DNA from: Ovis canadensis
Lineage: Eukaryota > Chordata > Mammalia > Artiodactyla > Bovidae
Direction: 5' to 3'
DNA length: 64,000 nucleotides
NCBI RefSeq assembly: GCF_042477335.2
Contig: NC_091245.1
Coordinates: 120,128,501 to 120,192,500 of the forward strand
The position numbers and the translations under genes are program-made. Below are positions 1-12,211 of the stretch, in pieces. Below the pieces are notes generated by a model. That model had not been told where the DNA came from and made no database searches. It saw only the letters and a program-made list of their open reading frames with translations. How positions within the stretch are numbered: position 1 is the stretch's first letter; each line of letters opens with the position of its first letter.

Positions 1-597
1 TGGGCTCCAAAATCACTGCAGATGGTGATTGCATCCATGAAATTAAAAGACGCTTGCTCCTTGGAAGGAAAGTTATTACCAACCTAGACAGCATATTAAA
101 AAACAGAGACATTACTTTTGTTAACAAATGTCCGTCTAGTCAAGGCTATGTTTTTTCCAGTGGCCATGTATGGATGTGAGAGTTGGACTGTGAAGAAAGC
201 TGAGTGCCGAAGAATTGATGCTTTTGAACTGTGGTGTTGAAGAAGACTCTTGAGAGTCCCTTGGACTGCAAGGAAACCCGACCAATCCATCCTAAGTGAG
301 ATCAGTTCTGGGTGTTCTTTGGAAGGACTGATGTTGAAGCTGAAACTCCAATACTTTGGCCATCTCATGTGAAGGGCTGACTCATTGGAAAGACCCTGAT
401 GCTGGGAAAGATTGAGGGCAGGAGAAGGGGATGACAGAGGATGAGATGGTTGGATGGCATCATCGACTCAATGGACATGGGATTGGGTGGAATCTGGGAG
501 TTGGTGATGGACAGGGAGGCCTAGTATACTGTAGTTCATGGTGTTGCAAAGACTTGAACATGTGAGGGACTGAACTGAACTGAACTGAACTGAACCC
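1..597 (+). mobile_element. BovB LINE, 3' end (runs off the left edge)
   Basis: The plus strand shows the degenerate C-terminal region of the BovB polyprotein (the block around [12 protein letters not shown] and LDGI(T/I)DSMD) followed by the typical repeated ACTGA 3' tail at about 572-595. Stops and frameshifts break the frame. The 5' part lies outside the window. Confidence 0.88.
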
Positions 598-1140
598 AGT
601 CCTGGAGTATACAGGCTCTCTGATAGGGCTAATAGCAACCTCCACCTAGGCTTACATCAGGACACAACTCTCAGGACTGCTGCTGCTAGTGCCTCTGTCC
701 CTGTGGCAGGTCACTGCCAACCCACTCCTCTGCAGGAGAACCTTCAAACCCTCACAGGGTCGGTCTGCCTCAGTCTCCTGTGGAGCTATGAGCCCTTTCC
801 CCTACTCCTGGTGTGCACAAGGTTTTGTTTGTGCCTTCCAAAAGTGAAGTCTCTGTTTCCCCCAGTCCTGTGGAAGTCCTGTAATCAAATCCCACTGGCT
901 TCCAAAGTCAGATTCCCTGGGGATTCCTAGTCCCTTTGTCGGATCCCCAGGCTGGGGAGCTTGATATGGGGCCTAGAACATTCACAACAGTGCAAAAACT
1001 TTGGTATTATTGTTCTTCAGTTTGTGGGTGGCAACCAGGGCATATGGGATTTGAATTTATTGTGATTGCATCCCTCCTACCATCTCATTGTGGCTTATCC
1101 ATTATCCTTGGATGTGGGTGGTGTTTGTACTTCAAATAGG
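598..1140 (-). mobile_element. L1 (ruminant, L1-BT type) 5' UTR fragment
   Basis: GC-richer sequence with phrases typical of the bovid L1 5' UTR read from the opposite strand (for example the Cys/Pro-rich block around 700-900). A sense version of a related 5' UTR occurs at about 12,445-12,690. The short open frames here are non-coding. Assignment is from recognition only. Confidence 0.6.
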
Positions 1141-1212
1141 ATGAACGGTTTCTTGCTTGCTCTCTTTTTAAGAGGTTATGATTATTGCCCAAATTTAAAA
1201 AACAAATCTACT

Positions 1213-1413
1213 TCTTTGTTAGTTACTAGTCATGTCCAACTCTATGTGACCCTCTGGACTGTAGCCTGCCAGCTCCTCTGTCCATGGGATTCTCCAGGCA
1301 AGAATATTGGGTGGGTAGCCATTCCCTTCTCCAGGAGGTCTTCTTGACCCAGGGATCAAACCTGGGTCTCCTGCATTGCAGGCAGATTCTTAACTGTCTG
1401 AGTCACCAGGGGA
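1213..1413 (-). mobile_element. BovA-type SINE
   Basis: Antisense BovA: BovB-like tail side at 1213-1250, core TCCATGGGATTCTCCAGGCA, and the tRNA-like head ending near GAGTCACCAGGG at about 1413. Confidence 0.85.
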
Positions 1414-2868
1414 AAATAGTGATATTCTATCATTTGCCTCTCCCATGTTTTAGCTGAAATATTTCTACAAAAAGAAGCCCCTCCACATTCACCACACATC
1501 AACTATCTAGTTTCCCTGCCCATTCACAAAAAAGAGGGCAAATGCTTCATTTACCTATTTTCAAATTAATGATGTGAGTTAATAACCACCTCTAGCATCT
1601 TCCAGAGGTTATTTTAGCATCATTTTGAACAATGGATAAAAGGATTTTTAAATGTTTTAATCTATGATAGTAATTATCTTTATTATTGTTCAAGTTGTCC
1701 TATCTTTGCCCAGTGGGAACTCACTTAGATTGACTTCTGAATTCTATTAACACAATTCAAATGGTCTATGATAACTATCTTACACTGGTATGACAAAATA
1801 TCCTAATTTAACTTTGTACATTTCTTGCCCTAGAACTGGATTCAGCCCTTTTTCCAAAGAGCCCTATTTTTTTTTTTTTTTTTCCTGGCCAATAGTGTTT
1901 AAAGATGACAACCTGAGCTCTAGTGGTAATTCACTGGTACTAGGACACTGTGCCTAAGAAGACCTAGGTTATCCAAACATTGCTTTTTCCAAAGAAAGGT
2001 TTGGCTCCTGACTAGCTCCTAGGAGAGAACCTCTAACATATCTGCCACACAATATCTGTCAGTTGACTACTGGAGGACATACCTACATAATTGACCTCTA
2101 AAATAAAAATCCTGACATCAATGCTTGAGTAAACTTCTGTGCTTGGGAAGTGCAAGTTTCTACACACTATCGCTGGGAAAATGAAATGTTGTCTGTATGA
2201 CTTACCTGGGAGCAGGCAACTGGAAGCTTGTCCGTCGTCTGCCCTATATGCCTTCTTCCATTGTTGATTTTTAGTCTGTATCCTTTCATTGCAAAAACTG
2301 TAATCTTGAGTATAACAATTTTGTTGAGCTCTGTGGGTTCTTTCAGAGAATCACTGAGATTGAGGTTGGTTTTAGGGACCACTGATTAGAGTCAGGAACT
2401 GTGTCTGGACCTCTTCAGTGGATAGAACTAGAAAAATATGTATTTTTAAGGTCTAATATACATTATTATTTCACACTGATGAAGTACAGGCCTACAGACT
2501 CATTTAAAATCACTAATCTTGCATTTGTATCTTCTTTCAACCACACCAAAAAATGTGGTTCTTAGTATTACCAAATAAGCACATTTCTTTAATCCTGTAA
2601 TACAGCAGTCTGAGACTAACAATACCAAAGCTACCACCAAACTGAGAACAATTTATGGTTTTATTTTCTGTTGTTTTTGTGCTTGGGCTTAATCCCAGGG
2701 GAAATATATGATCAAATTATTGTTTTTAAAGTCATTTTAAATATTTCCTTTCTGAGAATTATGTTATTAACTGGAAATACAGATATCATCACTTATTTTT
2801 GCTTTTTTTTAAGGATTATATTTTTATTTAATTTAAAAAATACGTATTTCTAAAGACAAATCTTTGGA
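1414..2868. other. AT-rich intergenic stretch, nothing recognised
   Basis: No exon with splice signals, RNA gene or clear repeat was recognised. There is a run of about 18 T at 1867-1884. A 71-codon minus-strand open frame at 2167-2382 shows no recognisable family. Confidence 0.5.
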
Positions 2869-2869
2869 A

Positions 2870-3088
2870 TATTCAGAAAAGCTCTTCTCTTTTCCCCTTC
2901 ATATATAACAATTGAATTTTTTATTATTCTTTTATTGGCTTTTATAACATGAGCAAATACATATGTGTGTATATATTACCTGTATATCTATTTGTAGATA
3001 TATAAGTATATTCACATCTCCCCTTTCTTATATAGCATACTCTAAGTGTCTTTCTTCACTTTGCTTTTCCCACTTAACAATATTCCCT
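2870..3088 (-). mobile_element. Old L1 (L1M-type) 3' region, left part
   Basis: AT-rich sequence resembling antisense 3' UTR of an old mammalian L1. It appears to continue at 4,680, after the sense L1 block at 3,089-4,677 inserted into it. Confidence 0.5.
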
Positions 3089-3182
3089 GAAGAACCCTCC
3101 TACACTGTTGATGGGAATGTCAGTTAGTGTAACCACCATGGAAAACAACATGGAGGTTCCTCAAAAAACTAAAAATAGAGGT

Positions 3183-3440
3183 CTGTGGGGACTTCCCTGG
3201 TGACCCAGTGGTTGAGAATTGCCTTGCAGTGCAGGGGATGTGGGTTTGATCCCCGGTTGGGGAACTGGGATCCCGCATGCTGAACCAACTGAGCCCACGT
3301 GCTGCAACAACTGAGGCCCCTGTGTTTGGGAGTCCTCACACCACAATTACAGAGTCTGTGCACCACAAGCAAAGATCTCACATGAGGCCACAAAGATCCC
3401 ACTGCCACAACTAACACCTGACATAGCCAAATTAGAAAAC
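3183..3440 (+). mobile_element. CHR-type tRNA-Glu-derived SINE
   Basis: Begins GGGGACTTCCCTGGTGACCC and includes the box-B-like GGGTTTGATCCCC. The following ACAACTGAGGCC and CACAACT repeats are typical of cetartiodactyl CHR SINEs. Inserted into the L1 3' region. Confidence 0.78.
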
Positions 3441-3601
3441 AGTGTAAGTGCCATACAATCCAGCAATCCCACTCCTGAGCATATATCCAGACAAAACTAT
3501 AAATCAAAAAGACACATGCACCTCACGTTCATAGCAGCACTATTCACAATAGCCAAGACAGGGAAACAGCCTAAATGTCCATCAGCAGATGAATAGATTT
3601 T

Positions 3602-3975
3602 TTTAAATGTATGGTAACAATAACCCTGTATGTGAGACTGCAAAAGAGACACAGATGTATAGAACAATCTTTTGGACTCTGTGGGAGAGGGAGAGGGTGG
3701 GATGATTTGGGAGAATGGCATTGAAATATGTATAATATCATATATGAAACGAGTCACCAGCCCAGGTTCAGTGCATGATACTGGATGCTTGGGGCTGGTG
3801 CACTGGGACGACCCAGAGGGATGGTAAGGGGAGGGAGGTGGGAGGGGGGTTCAGGATGGGGAACACGTGTATACCTGTGGTGGATTCATGTTGATGTATG
3901 GCAAAACCAATACAATATTGTAAAGTAATTAGCCTCCAATTAAAATAAATAAATTTATATTAAAAAAATAAAAAA
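3602..3975 (+). mobile_element. Short L1 3'-UTR-only insertion (L1-BT type)
   Basis: Contains the block around CAAAAGAGACACAGATGTAT, the G-rich purine stretch GGGAGAGGGAGAGGGTGGG and an A-rich tail ending about 3975. It contains no ORF2 sequence, and the host L1 resumes on both sides. Confidence 0.72.
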
Positions 3976-4349
3976 GTCATACATATATGTGATGGAATAC
4001 TACACAGCAACAAAAAAGAATGAAATAATAGCATTTGCAGCAACATGGATGGACTTGGAGATTATCATAATAAGTGAAGTCAGACATAAAAAGGCAAATA
4101 CCATATGATATAATTTATATGTGGAATCTAAAACATGACACAAATGAACCCCTAAAAAACCCCCAAAAACCAGATTCACAAACATAGAAAAAATAGACTT
4201 GTGGTTGCCAAGGGAGATGGGATGGAGGAGGGATGCACTGCAAGTTTGGGTTAGCAGATGCACGTTATTACACATAGAATGGATAAACAAGACAGCCTGA
4301 TTGTATAGCACAGGGAAATATATTCAGTCCCCTATGATAAACCATCAGG

Positions 4350-4532
4350 GTTTGAATGCACCTGCCAATGCAGGGTATGCAAGGTTGATCCCTGGGTCAG
4401 GAAGATCCCTTGGAGAAGGAAATGGCAACCTCTCCAGTATTCTTGCCTAGGAAGTCCCATGGACAGAGTCTGAGCCTGTGGGCTGCAATCCGTGGGGTCG
4501 CAGAGTCAGACATGACTTAGAGACTGAACACA
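4350..4532 (+). mobile_element. BovA-type SINE
   Basis: Sense BovA with the blocks GGTCAGGAAGATCCCTTGG and CTCCAGTATTCTTGCC, and a BovB-like tail (GCAGAGTCAGACATGACT) ending near 4532. Confidence 0.85.
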
Positions 4533-4679
4533 AATGTCATAATGAAAAAGAATATAAAAAAAGTACACATATGTACACATATCACTTCTCTATATAGCAA
4601 AAACTCACCCAACATTGTAAATCAAATATATGCTAACAAAAAATGCATATTCAACAGAAAACAATGCAAAACAAAAAAT

Positions 4680-5240
4680 AACATACCCTAGAGATTACCA
4701 CATTGTTGCTTTTCCTTTTATAGTCTTTATATTCCATTGTGTAGCTAAAACTTTATTTAACTGTTTTCCTGTTGATTCATGTTGTTGCCAATCTTTTGTT
4801 ATCATAAATAATGCTATATAATAGTACCTTGTTTATACATCTCATCATAATTTTGTTGGTATGTTTTCAGGATATTGTTCTAAAAATCTAGATTCTTGAA
4901 ATATAAATTTCTAGCATGATTGCTGGGCCAAATGATAAATGCATATGATATATAATTTTGTGAAGTATTCCCAATTTCTCCTCCATCAGGGTTATTTTAC
5001 CATTGTGCATTCCTACCAGTTATGCATTCAAGGGCTTGTTTTACCATAGCTTGGCAGAAAGAGTATATGGTCCAAATATTGGATTTTTGTTGAACTTACA
5101 GATGGGAAGTGGTATCTCAGTATAGTTTTAACTTACATGTATCTTTTGAGTGATATTCAGCATCTTTTCACATGCTTAAGAGTCATTATCATACTTTTCA
5201 ATACACTGTATGCTTGTATCTCAGGTAATGTTCTTATCAG
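4680..5240 (-). mobile_element. Old L1 (L1M-type) 3' region, right part
   Basis: Antisense old L1 3' UTR-like sequence (pattern ATGATTGCTGGGCCAAATGA and GTGCATTCCTACCAGT). It looks like the continuation of 2870-3088. Diverged, family level only. Confidence 0.55.
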
Positions 5241-5353
5241 GCTTTGCCTTATATTTTAAATTATTACCTTATCTTTTGCTAATAGCCTCAAATTCTCAAG
5301 AACTACACCAAAGAACTCTCAGTTCCTGGTGTAATTTCAGTTGAAGAGTGGTA

Positions 5354-6249
5354 CAGTAAATTCCCTACATACAAACCTTCAAGTTGCAGACTCTCAAAGA
5401 TGTGAGCATGTATTTGCATGTCCAATCAAGTAAGTTAATTCATGTATCTGGCATGTACTGTCATTTGTGTACATCTTCTACAAGTGATTGTGCTTTTGTG
5501 TACTTTACTATACAGTGCTGTATAGAGTGGGCTTCCCAGGTGGCTCAGTTGGTAAAGAATCTGCCTGTAATGCAGGAGGCAGAGGAGACGTGGGTTCCAA
5601 CCCTGGGTCAGGATGATCCCCTGGAGGAAGGCATGGCAGTCTACTCCAGTATTCCTGTCTGGAGATTCCCACGGATGGAGAATCTCATGGACAGAGAAGC
5701 CTGGTGGGATAGAGTCCACAGGATTGCACAGAGTTGGACAGACTGAAGTGACTGAGCATGTACACACTATATACAGTACAGTAGCACAATATCTTTATTT
5801 CAAGTCTGCAAGCAAGAAGGTAGATAGAATTGAATCCAGCAAGGAACCAGAATCTATGCCATCAATTTGACCAGGTGTGAGTGAAATTGCAACTTTCCCT
5901 CCAATTATTGACAAAACTTCATCTCTTCCATCTCCCACATTCTCTTCTTCCTCCAATCAGTAACTCTTCTTGCCTGTACACTTGATGGCAGTCCCTGTAT
6001 ACCAGCTGTTGTACTCTATTACTTTACTTTTTAAGGTACTGTACTGCAAGATTTAAAATATTTTCTTTATTTTTGGAGGGTTGCTTTGTTTTTTTTTATG
6101 TATCATTTGTGTGAAAAGTATTATAAACCTATTACAGCACAGTACTGTATAGTCAATTGTTTTACCTAGAAATTGTTGAACTTACAAACTAATTGGACTT
6201 AGGAATGTATTCTCAGAATGGAACTCATTTGTATGTAGGGGACTTACTG
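5354..6249. mobile_element. TIR DNA transposon (TcMar-like) with TA flanks, holding a SINE
   Basis: The left end reads CAGTAAATTCCCTACATAC. The right end, read on the other strand, is CAGTAAGTCCCCTACATAC, giving an inverted repeat of about 22 bp with two mismatches. Both ends are flanked by TA (5352-5353 and 6250-6251), as expected for Tc1/mariner/pogo elements. Without the inner SINE it is about 655 bp and has no transposase frame, so it is a non-autonomous relic. Family name not assigned. Confidence 0.8.
5528..5765 (+). mobile_element. BovA-type SINE inside the TIR transposon
   Basis: Begins GGGCTTCCCAGGTGGCTCAG, has the CCAGTATTCCTGTCTGGAGA block and a BovB-like tail. The open frames on both strands here are shadows. 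Confidence 0.88.
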
Positions 6250-6361
6250 TATAGAGAGCATGGAGAATCACAGATGACCTGTAAGCATATGGACAAAATT
6301 GTTCAGATTTTTCCAGCCCATGTTATGGGAAAATCTGAAAGAATTTTTGGCCAATGTAGTC

Positions 6362-6545
6362 CATCAACTCATTCAATCCTCACAGTAATCCTATGAAATA
6401 AATGTTATTTTTGGTTCTATTTTACTGATAAGGAAACTGATATACAGGTTTACTATTAATACATTGCCCAGGTTCACATAACTATTAAGTGAAAGAGCTA
6501 GAATTTCAGTCAAGCTACCTGGCTCTAGTGTCTGTGCTCATAAGT
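6362..6545 (+). mobile_element. MIR SINE
   Basis: Shows the MIR core order: CTCATTCAATCCTCACAGTA, then TTTTACTGATAAGGAAACTG, then TTGCCCAGGTTCACATAACT. Ancient, diverged. Confidence 0.8.
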
Positions 6546-6661
6546 ATTTGCTAGTATATGTCACCTTTTATCTTTGATCATTTTAAACATACTTATTTAA
6601 TAGCCTAATAGATTTTTATTCTGTTTTACTCATATTTGGGGATTCTAATTGCCTGCTAACT

Positions 6662-9600
6662 AGCAGGGAAATAGCATGGAGGGAGCACAGCCCCACCCAT
6701 CAACAGAAAGTTGGATTAAAGATTTACTGAGCATGGCCCTGGCCATCAGAACAAGACCCAGCTTCCCCCTCAGTCAGTGTCTCCCATTAGGAAGCTTCCA
6801 TAAGCCTCTTATCCTTCTCCATCAGAGGGCAGACAGACTGGAAACCACAATAACAGAAAACTAACCATTCTAATCACATGGACAGCCTTGTCTAACTCAA
6901 TGAAACTATGAGCCATGCCATGTAGGGCCAGCCAAGACGGATAGGTCATGGTGGAGAGTGCTGACAAAATGTCGTCCACCGGAGAAGGGAATGGCAAACC
7001 ACTTCAGTATTCTTGCATTGAGAACCCCATGAAGAGTATGAAAAGGCAAAAAGATAGGACACTGAAAGATGAACTCCCCAGGTCAGTAGGTGCCCAATAT
7101 GCTGCAGGAGATCAGTGGAGAAATAACTCCAGAAAGAACGAAGAGACAGAACCAAAGCAAAAACAACACCCAGTTGTGGATGTGATTGATGATGGAAGCA
7201 AGGCCCAATGCTGTAAAGACCAATACTGCATAGGAACCTGGAACGTTAGGTCCGTGAATCAAGGCAAATTGGAAGTGGTCAAGCAGGAGATGGCAAGACT
7301 GAATATTGATATTTTAAGAATCAATGAATTACAATGGACTGGAATGGGTGAATTTAACTCAGATGACCATTATATCTACTACTATGAGCAAGAATCCCTT
7401 AGAAGAAATGGAGTAGCCATCATAGTCAACAAGAGTCTAAAATGCAGTACTTGGATGCAATCTCAAAAAAGACAGAATGATCTCTGTTCATTTCCAAGGC
7501 AAACTATTCAACATCACAGTAACCCAAGTCGATGCCCTGACCAGTAATGCTGAAGAAGCTGAAGTTGAGGGTTCTATAAAGACCTACAAGAACTTCTAGA
7601 ACTAACACCCAAAAAAGATGTCCTTTTCCTTATAGGGGACTGGAATACAAAAGTGGAAAGTCAAGAAACACCGGAATAACAGGCAAATTTTGTCTTGGAG
7701 TACAGAATGAAGCAGGGCAAAGGCTAATAGAGTTTTGCCAAGAGAATGCACTGGTCATAGTAAACACCTTCTTCCAACAACACAAGAGAAGATTCCACAC
7801 ATGGACATCACCAGATGGTCAACAATGAAATCAGATTGATTATATTCTTTGCAGCCAAAGATGGAGAAGCTCTATACAGTCAGCAAAAACAAGACCAGGA
7901 GCTGACTGTGGCTCAGATCATGAACTCCTTCATTGCCAAATTCAGACTTAAATTGAAGAAATAGAGAAAACCACTAGACCATTCAGGTATGATCTAAATC
8001 AAATCCCTTACGATTATACAGTGGAAGTGAGAAATAGATTTAAGGGATTAGATCTGATAGAGTGCCTGAAGAACTATGGATGGAGGTTTGTGACATTGTA
8101 CAGGAGACAGGATTCCTGTACAGGGATCCAAGAAAAAGAAATGGAAAAAAGCAAAATGGCTGTCTTAGGAGGCCTTACAAATAACTGAGAAAAGAAGAGA
8201 AGCAAAAAGCAAAAGAGAAAAGGAAAGATACACCCATTTGAATGCAGAGTTCCAAAGAATAGCAGGGAGAGATAGGAAAGCCTTTCTCTGTAATCAGTGC
8301 AAAGAAATAGAGGAAGACAATAGAATGGGAAAGACTAGAGATCTCTTCAAGAAAATTAGAGGTACCAAGGGAGCATTTCATGCAAAGGTGGGCAAAATAA
8401 AGGACAGAAATGGTATGGACCTGAAAGAAGCAGAATAGAAGAGGTGGCAAGAATAGGCAGAAGAACTACACAAAAAAGATCTTCATGACCCAGATAACCA
8501 TGATGGTGTGATCACTCACCTAGAGCCAGACATCCTGGAATGTGAAGTCAAGTGGGCCCTGGAAAGCATCAGTATGAACAAAGCTAGTGGAAGTGATGGA
8601 ATTCCAGTGGAGCTATTTCAAATCCTAAAAGATGATGCTGTGAAAGTGCTGCATGCAATATGTCAGCAAATTTGGAAAACTCAGCAGTGTCCAGAGGACT
8701 GGAAAGGGGCAGTTTTCATTCCAATCCCAAAGAAAGGCAATGCCAAAGAATGCTCAAACTACCACACAATTGCATTTATCTCACATGCTAGTAAATTAAT
8801 GCTCAAAGTTTTTCAAGCCAGACTTCAACAATTCGTGAACACCGAACTTCCTGATGTTCAAGCTGGTTTTAGAAAAGGCAGAGGAACCAGAGATCAGATT
8901 GCCAACATCCTTGGATCATTAAAAAAGCAAGAGAGTTCCAGAAAAACATCTATTTTTGCTTTATTGACTATGTCAAAGCCTTTGACAGTGTGGATCACAA
9001 TAAACTGGAAAATTCTGAAAAGATGGGAATACCAGATCACCTAACCTGCCTCTTGAGAAAACTTTTTGCAGCTCAACAAGCATCCGTTAGAACTAAACAT
9101 GGAACACCAGACTGGTTCCAAATAGGAAAAGGAGTACGTCAAGGCTGTACATTGTCACCCTGCTTATTTAACTTATATGCAGAGTACATCATGAGAAACT
9201 CTGGGCTAGAAGAAGCACAAGCTGGAATCAAGATTGCCAGGAGAAACATCAATAACCTCAGATATGCAGATGACAACACCCTTATGGCAGAAAGTGAAGA
9301 AGAACTAAAGAGCCTCTTGAGAAAAGTGAAAGAGTAGAGTGAAAAAGTTGGCTTAAAGCTCAACATTCAGAAAACGAAGATCATGGCATCCTGTCCCATC
9401 ACTTCATGGCAAATAGATGGGGAAATAGTGAAAACAGTGGCAGACTTTTTATTTTGGGGCTCCAAAATCACTGCAGATGATGACTTCAGCCATTAAATTA
9501 AAAGACACTTAGTCTTTGGAAGGAAAGTTATGACCAACCCAGACAGTATATTAAAAAGCAGAGACATTACTTTGCTAACAAATGTCCATCTAGTCTAGGC

Positions 9601-10036
9601 TATGGTTTTTCCTGTATGGATTTGAGAGTTGGACTATAAAGAAAGCTGAGTACCAATGAGTTGATGCTTTTGAACTGTGGTGTTGGAGAAGACTCTTGAG
9701 AGTCCCTTGGACTGCAAGGAGATCCAAACAGTCCATCCTAAAGGATATCAGTCCTGGGTATTTATTGGAAGGACTGATGTTGAAGCTGAAACTCCAATGT
9801 TTGGCCATCTTATGTGAAGAGCTGACTCATTTGAAAGGACCCTGTTGCTGGGAAAGATTGAAGGAAGAAGGAGAAGGGGATGACAGAGGATGAGACGGTT
9901 GGATGGAAACACTGACTTAATGGACATGAGTTTGGGTAAATTCTGGGGGTTGGTAATTGACAGAGAAGCCGGGCATGCTGCAGTCCATGGGGTCACTAAG
10001 AGTCAGACATGACTGAGCGACTGAACTGAACTGAAG
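6662..10036 (+). mobile_element. BovB LINE, near full length, degenerate
   Basis: Covers the 5' UTR-like lead (6662-6945), the AP-like endonuclease (GTWNVRSVNQGKLEVVKQE at about 7231), the middle region, the reverse transcriptase (GVRQGCTLSPCLFNLYAEY at about 9131, catalytic-box remnant YADDNTLMAES at about 9262) and the C-terminal region with an ACTGA tail. The polyprotein is split into several frames (199, 178 and 115 codons are the longest), so it is dead. BovB is an RTE-clade retrotransposon. Confidence 0.93.
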
Positions 10037-10069
10037 GATATTTTCAATGATTGGTTTAGGTTTTATGTT

Positions 10070-10287
10070 GAAAGTGAAAGTGAAAGTGAAGTCGCTCAGT
10101 CGTGTCCGACTCTTTGCGACCCCATGGACTAGTAGCCTACCAGGCTCTTCCCTCCATGGGATTCTCCAGGCAAGAGTACTGGAGAGGGTTGCCGTTTCCT
10201 TCTCCAGGGGATCTTCCCGACCCAGGGATCAAACCCGGGTCTCCCGCATTCCAGGCAGACGCTTTAACCTCTGAGCCACCGGGGAAA
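10070..10287 (-). mobile_element. BovA-type SINE
   Basis: Antisense BovA with a GAAAGT repeat tail (10070-10090), CAGTCGTGTCCGACTCTTTG and a head ending CTGAGCCACCGGGG. Well preserved, so fairly young. Confidence 0.9.
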
Positions 10288-10317
10288 AAATCTAACACTT
10301 CTTGGGTAGTTAAGTTC

Positions 10318-10420
10318 TATTTTCTCATTAGTTCAACTAATATTTCTTGAGCACATGCTATGTCGAAACATTTCCAGCCACTGGTGATACAATGATGAAT
10401 TGATTCTCCCACCTCAGGGA
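10318..10420 (+). repeat. L2-like LINE fragment
   Basis: Pattern TTCAACTAATATTTCTTGAG, CATGCTATG, then a ...GGTGATACAATGATGAA block resembles the L2 3' end. Short and diverged. Confidence 0.5.
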
Positions 10421-12211
10421 ACTAATGGAAAAAGGAATGATATTATTCTCCTGATCCAGACTTAAAGATCATCCCTAGAGAATATATTCTCTTTTGCTTG
10501 ATTTTCCCCATGTTTCTCTTTGCGGTATGCAGAAATTGGGAATCAGCCCTTTGGTGGGTTTCAACCACTGCTTTGGATCCCAGTTTCTACACAGATGACT
10601 TTTAGTGCTGGAAGAGGAATTTCAGTCTCGTCTTGTCTCATTTGTTTCTTCTATTGAATAAGGAAAGATGATCCAGAGATCTTAACACTTCTTGAAGTCA
10701 TACAGAGCCAGAACCCCTGGATTCTAGGTCTTACTGGGTTTTTTTCACAGCATCAACCATATAGAGAACTTAAAAGAGCGAAAACAACACAAACACAACC
10801 CCACCATTTGGTCCTCATCTAGAGAACAACTCCTATTAATAGGGGCCTGGGCAATATTTGGTGGTGGCATTGTTTCTGCCAGGTTGTTCCCTAGCAAGTC
10901 TCACCTTTATATGCCAAGCCACAGAGCTCTCTTGAGTTATGGAGCTGGTTCACAGGGACTTCAGAATGTTTTTAATTTCATGAGGAAGATAATAAAAGCC
11001 AGAGAAAAGTGGGAGAAGGAAGATAAAGGTAACATGCTGAGGGAAGCCTGCTCTGAGTTGATAAACCATATAGATCTTTCCCAAAACAAAGGACAAAGGC
11101 TTGTAACATTTAGTTGCTTAGGACTAAGCAACCAACATTTATTTAGGGGTTCTGGATCTCTCTCTGAAGCACAAAGTTCTTCAATGAAGCCCAGGACTTA
11201 AATGGTCAAACTGTTTGGGCCCCAGCTCTGCCGATAACCAGGTGCTTGAATCCTTCAAGATACATCAATCTTCTGAACCTCAGATTCCTAATCTGTATAC
11301 AGAGAGTGTGGTTGTCTGACTGAGAGTGTGGATGTGAGGATGAAAAGGGGTCATTGAATATGCTTTACAAAGTTCAGTGCTTCTTTCATTCCTGAACTGG
11401 CTATCCATGAACTTCTGAAAAATCAGCTCCCTTTCCCCATGCCATCAAGCACGTGTATATATAATGCAAAATATTTAGATAGGAAGATTGAGTAGTTGTG
11501 ATTCACTGAGGTTGATTTTTCCAGAAAGTGGCTCTGTTAATGTTTTGACACAGCTTTGAAACCTGCATCTGGGGCCTGGGTGGGATGAGACACGTTTAAT
11601 CCACCTCAGAAAACTCTTGCTTGAAGGCAGCAGGAACATGTACTCTTCTCAGAGCGATATGCAATAATCACCCACTGGCACAGTTAGCTAATCTCCTCTC
11701 TAGGCAGCACAGAAGAAAGCTCAAAAACATCTCTGGTTTTGATTGCCAAGTAGAGGAGGGAGGGAAAGTAGCCTAAATCATGAGTGCAGGTGTCTCTGCA
11801 CACAAATCCACTTCTGTGTTTCTGAGATGCTTGCTGTGTTTTTCTGTGCATGCTTCCTCAGCCTCAAACACTCTGGCTCCCTGAGAGAACAATGTAAAGT
11901 CAGGGTGAGCTCCCAGCCTGTAAGTCTGAAAGGTTACTTAAACTGGCAGTAGACCAGGCTGATATGCTTATGCTTATGTCAATGCACCTAGGGATCTGGG
12001 AAGTGAATTTTAGGTGGAATAGAATGGCTTGTATTTTCATGGGTAGCCTTGTTTTGATTCAGGGGAAAAAAATTATAGAATATTGTCAAGCTAATTAAGC
12101 AATGCTTAGTTAAGACTTTAAACTATGGGGTGCCTTGTGTTTATTTTATGCAGGAAAAGTGATATAGAAAAAAAAATGAGTTTGTTTAAAAAACTTGAAA
12201 GAAGAATCTAC
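10421..12211. other. Intergenic, mostly unique sequence
   Basis: No splice-bounded exon recognised. A MIR-like patch lies at about 11,220-11,400. The 105-codon plus frame at 10,884-11,201 has no recognisable domain or codon pattern and is probably chance. Confidence 0.5.

Larger units (their letters stand above)
3089..4677 (+). mobile_element. Old L1 3' end, sense, with nested insertions
   Basis: Shows the typical end of L1 ORF2 (blocks equivalent to [10 protein letters not shown]..., NPAIPLL, and the 'CCATCAGCAGATGAAT' region at 3577-3593) and the 3' UTR (GGAATACTACACAGC near 3993). It is interrupted by a CHR-type SINE (3183-3440), an L1 3'-UTR-only piece (about 3602-3975) and a BovA SINE (4350-4532). 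Confidence 0.75.

Noticed and set aside
703..1347. Overlapping plus-strand open frames as a small gene
   Set aside because: They lie in an antisense L1 5' UTR piece and a BovA SINE; no splice or coding pattern.
3183..3440. tRNA-like heads of SINEs as tRNA genes
   Set aside because: They are the 5' parts of CHR and BovA SINEs; no full cloverleaf of a functional tRNA was seen.
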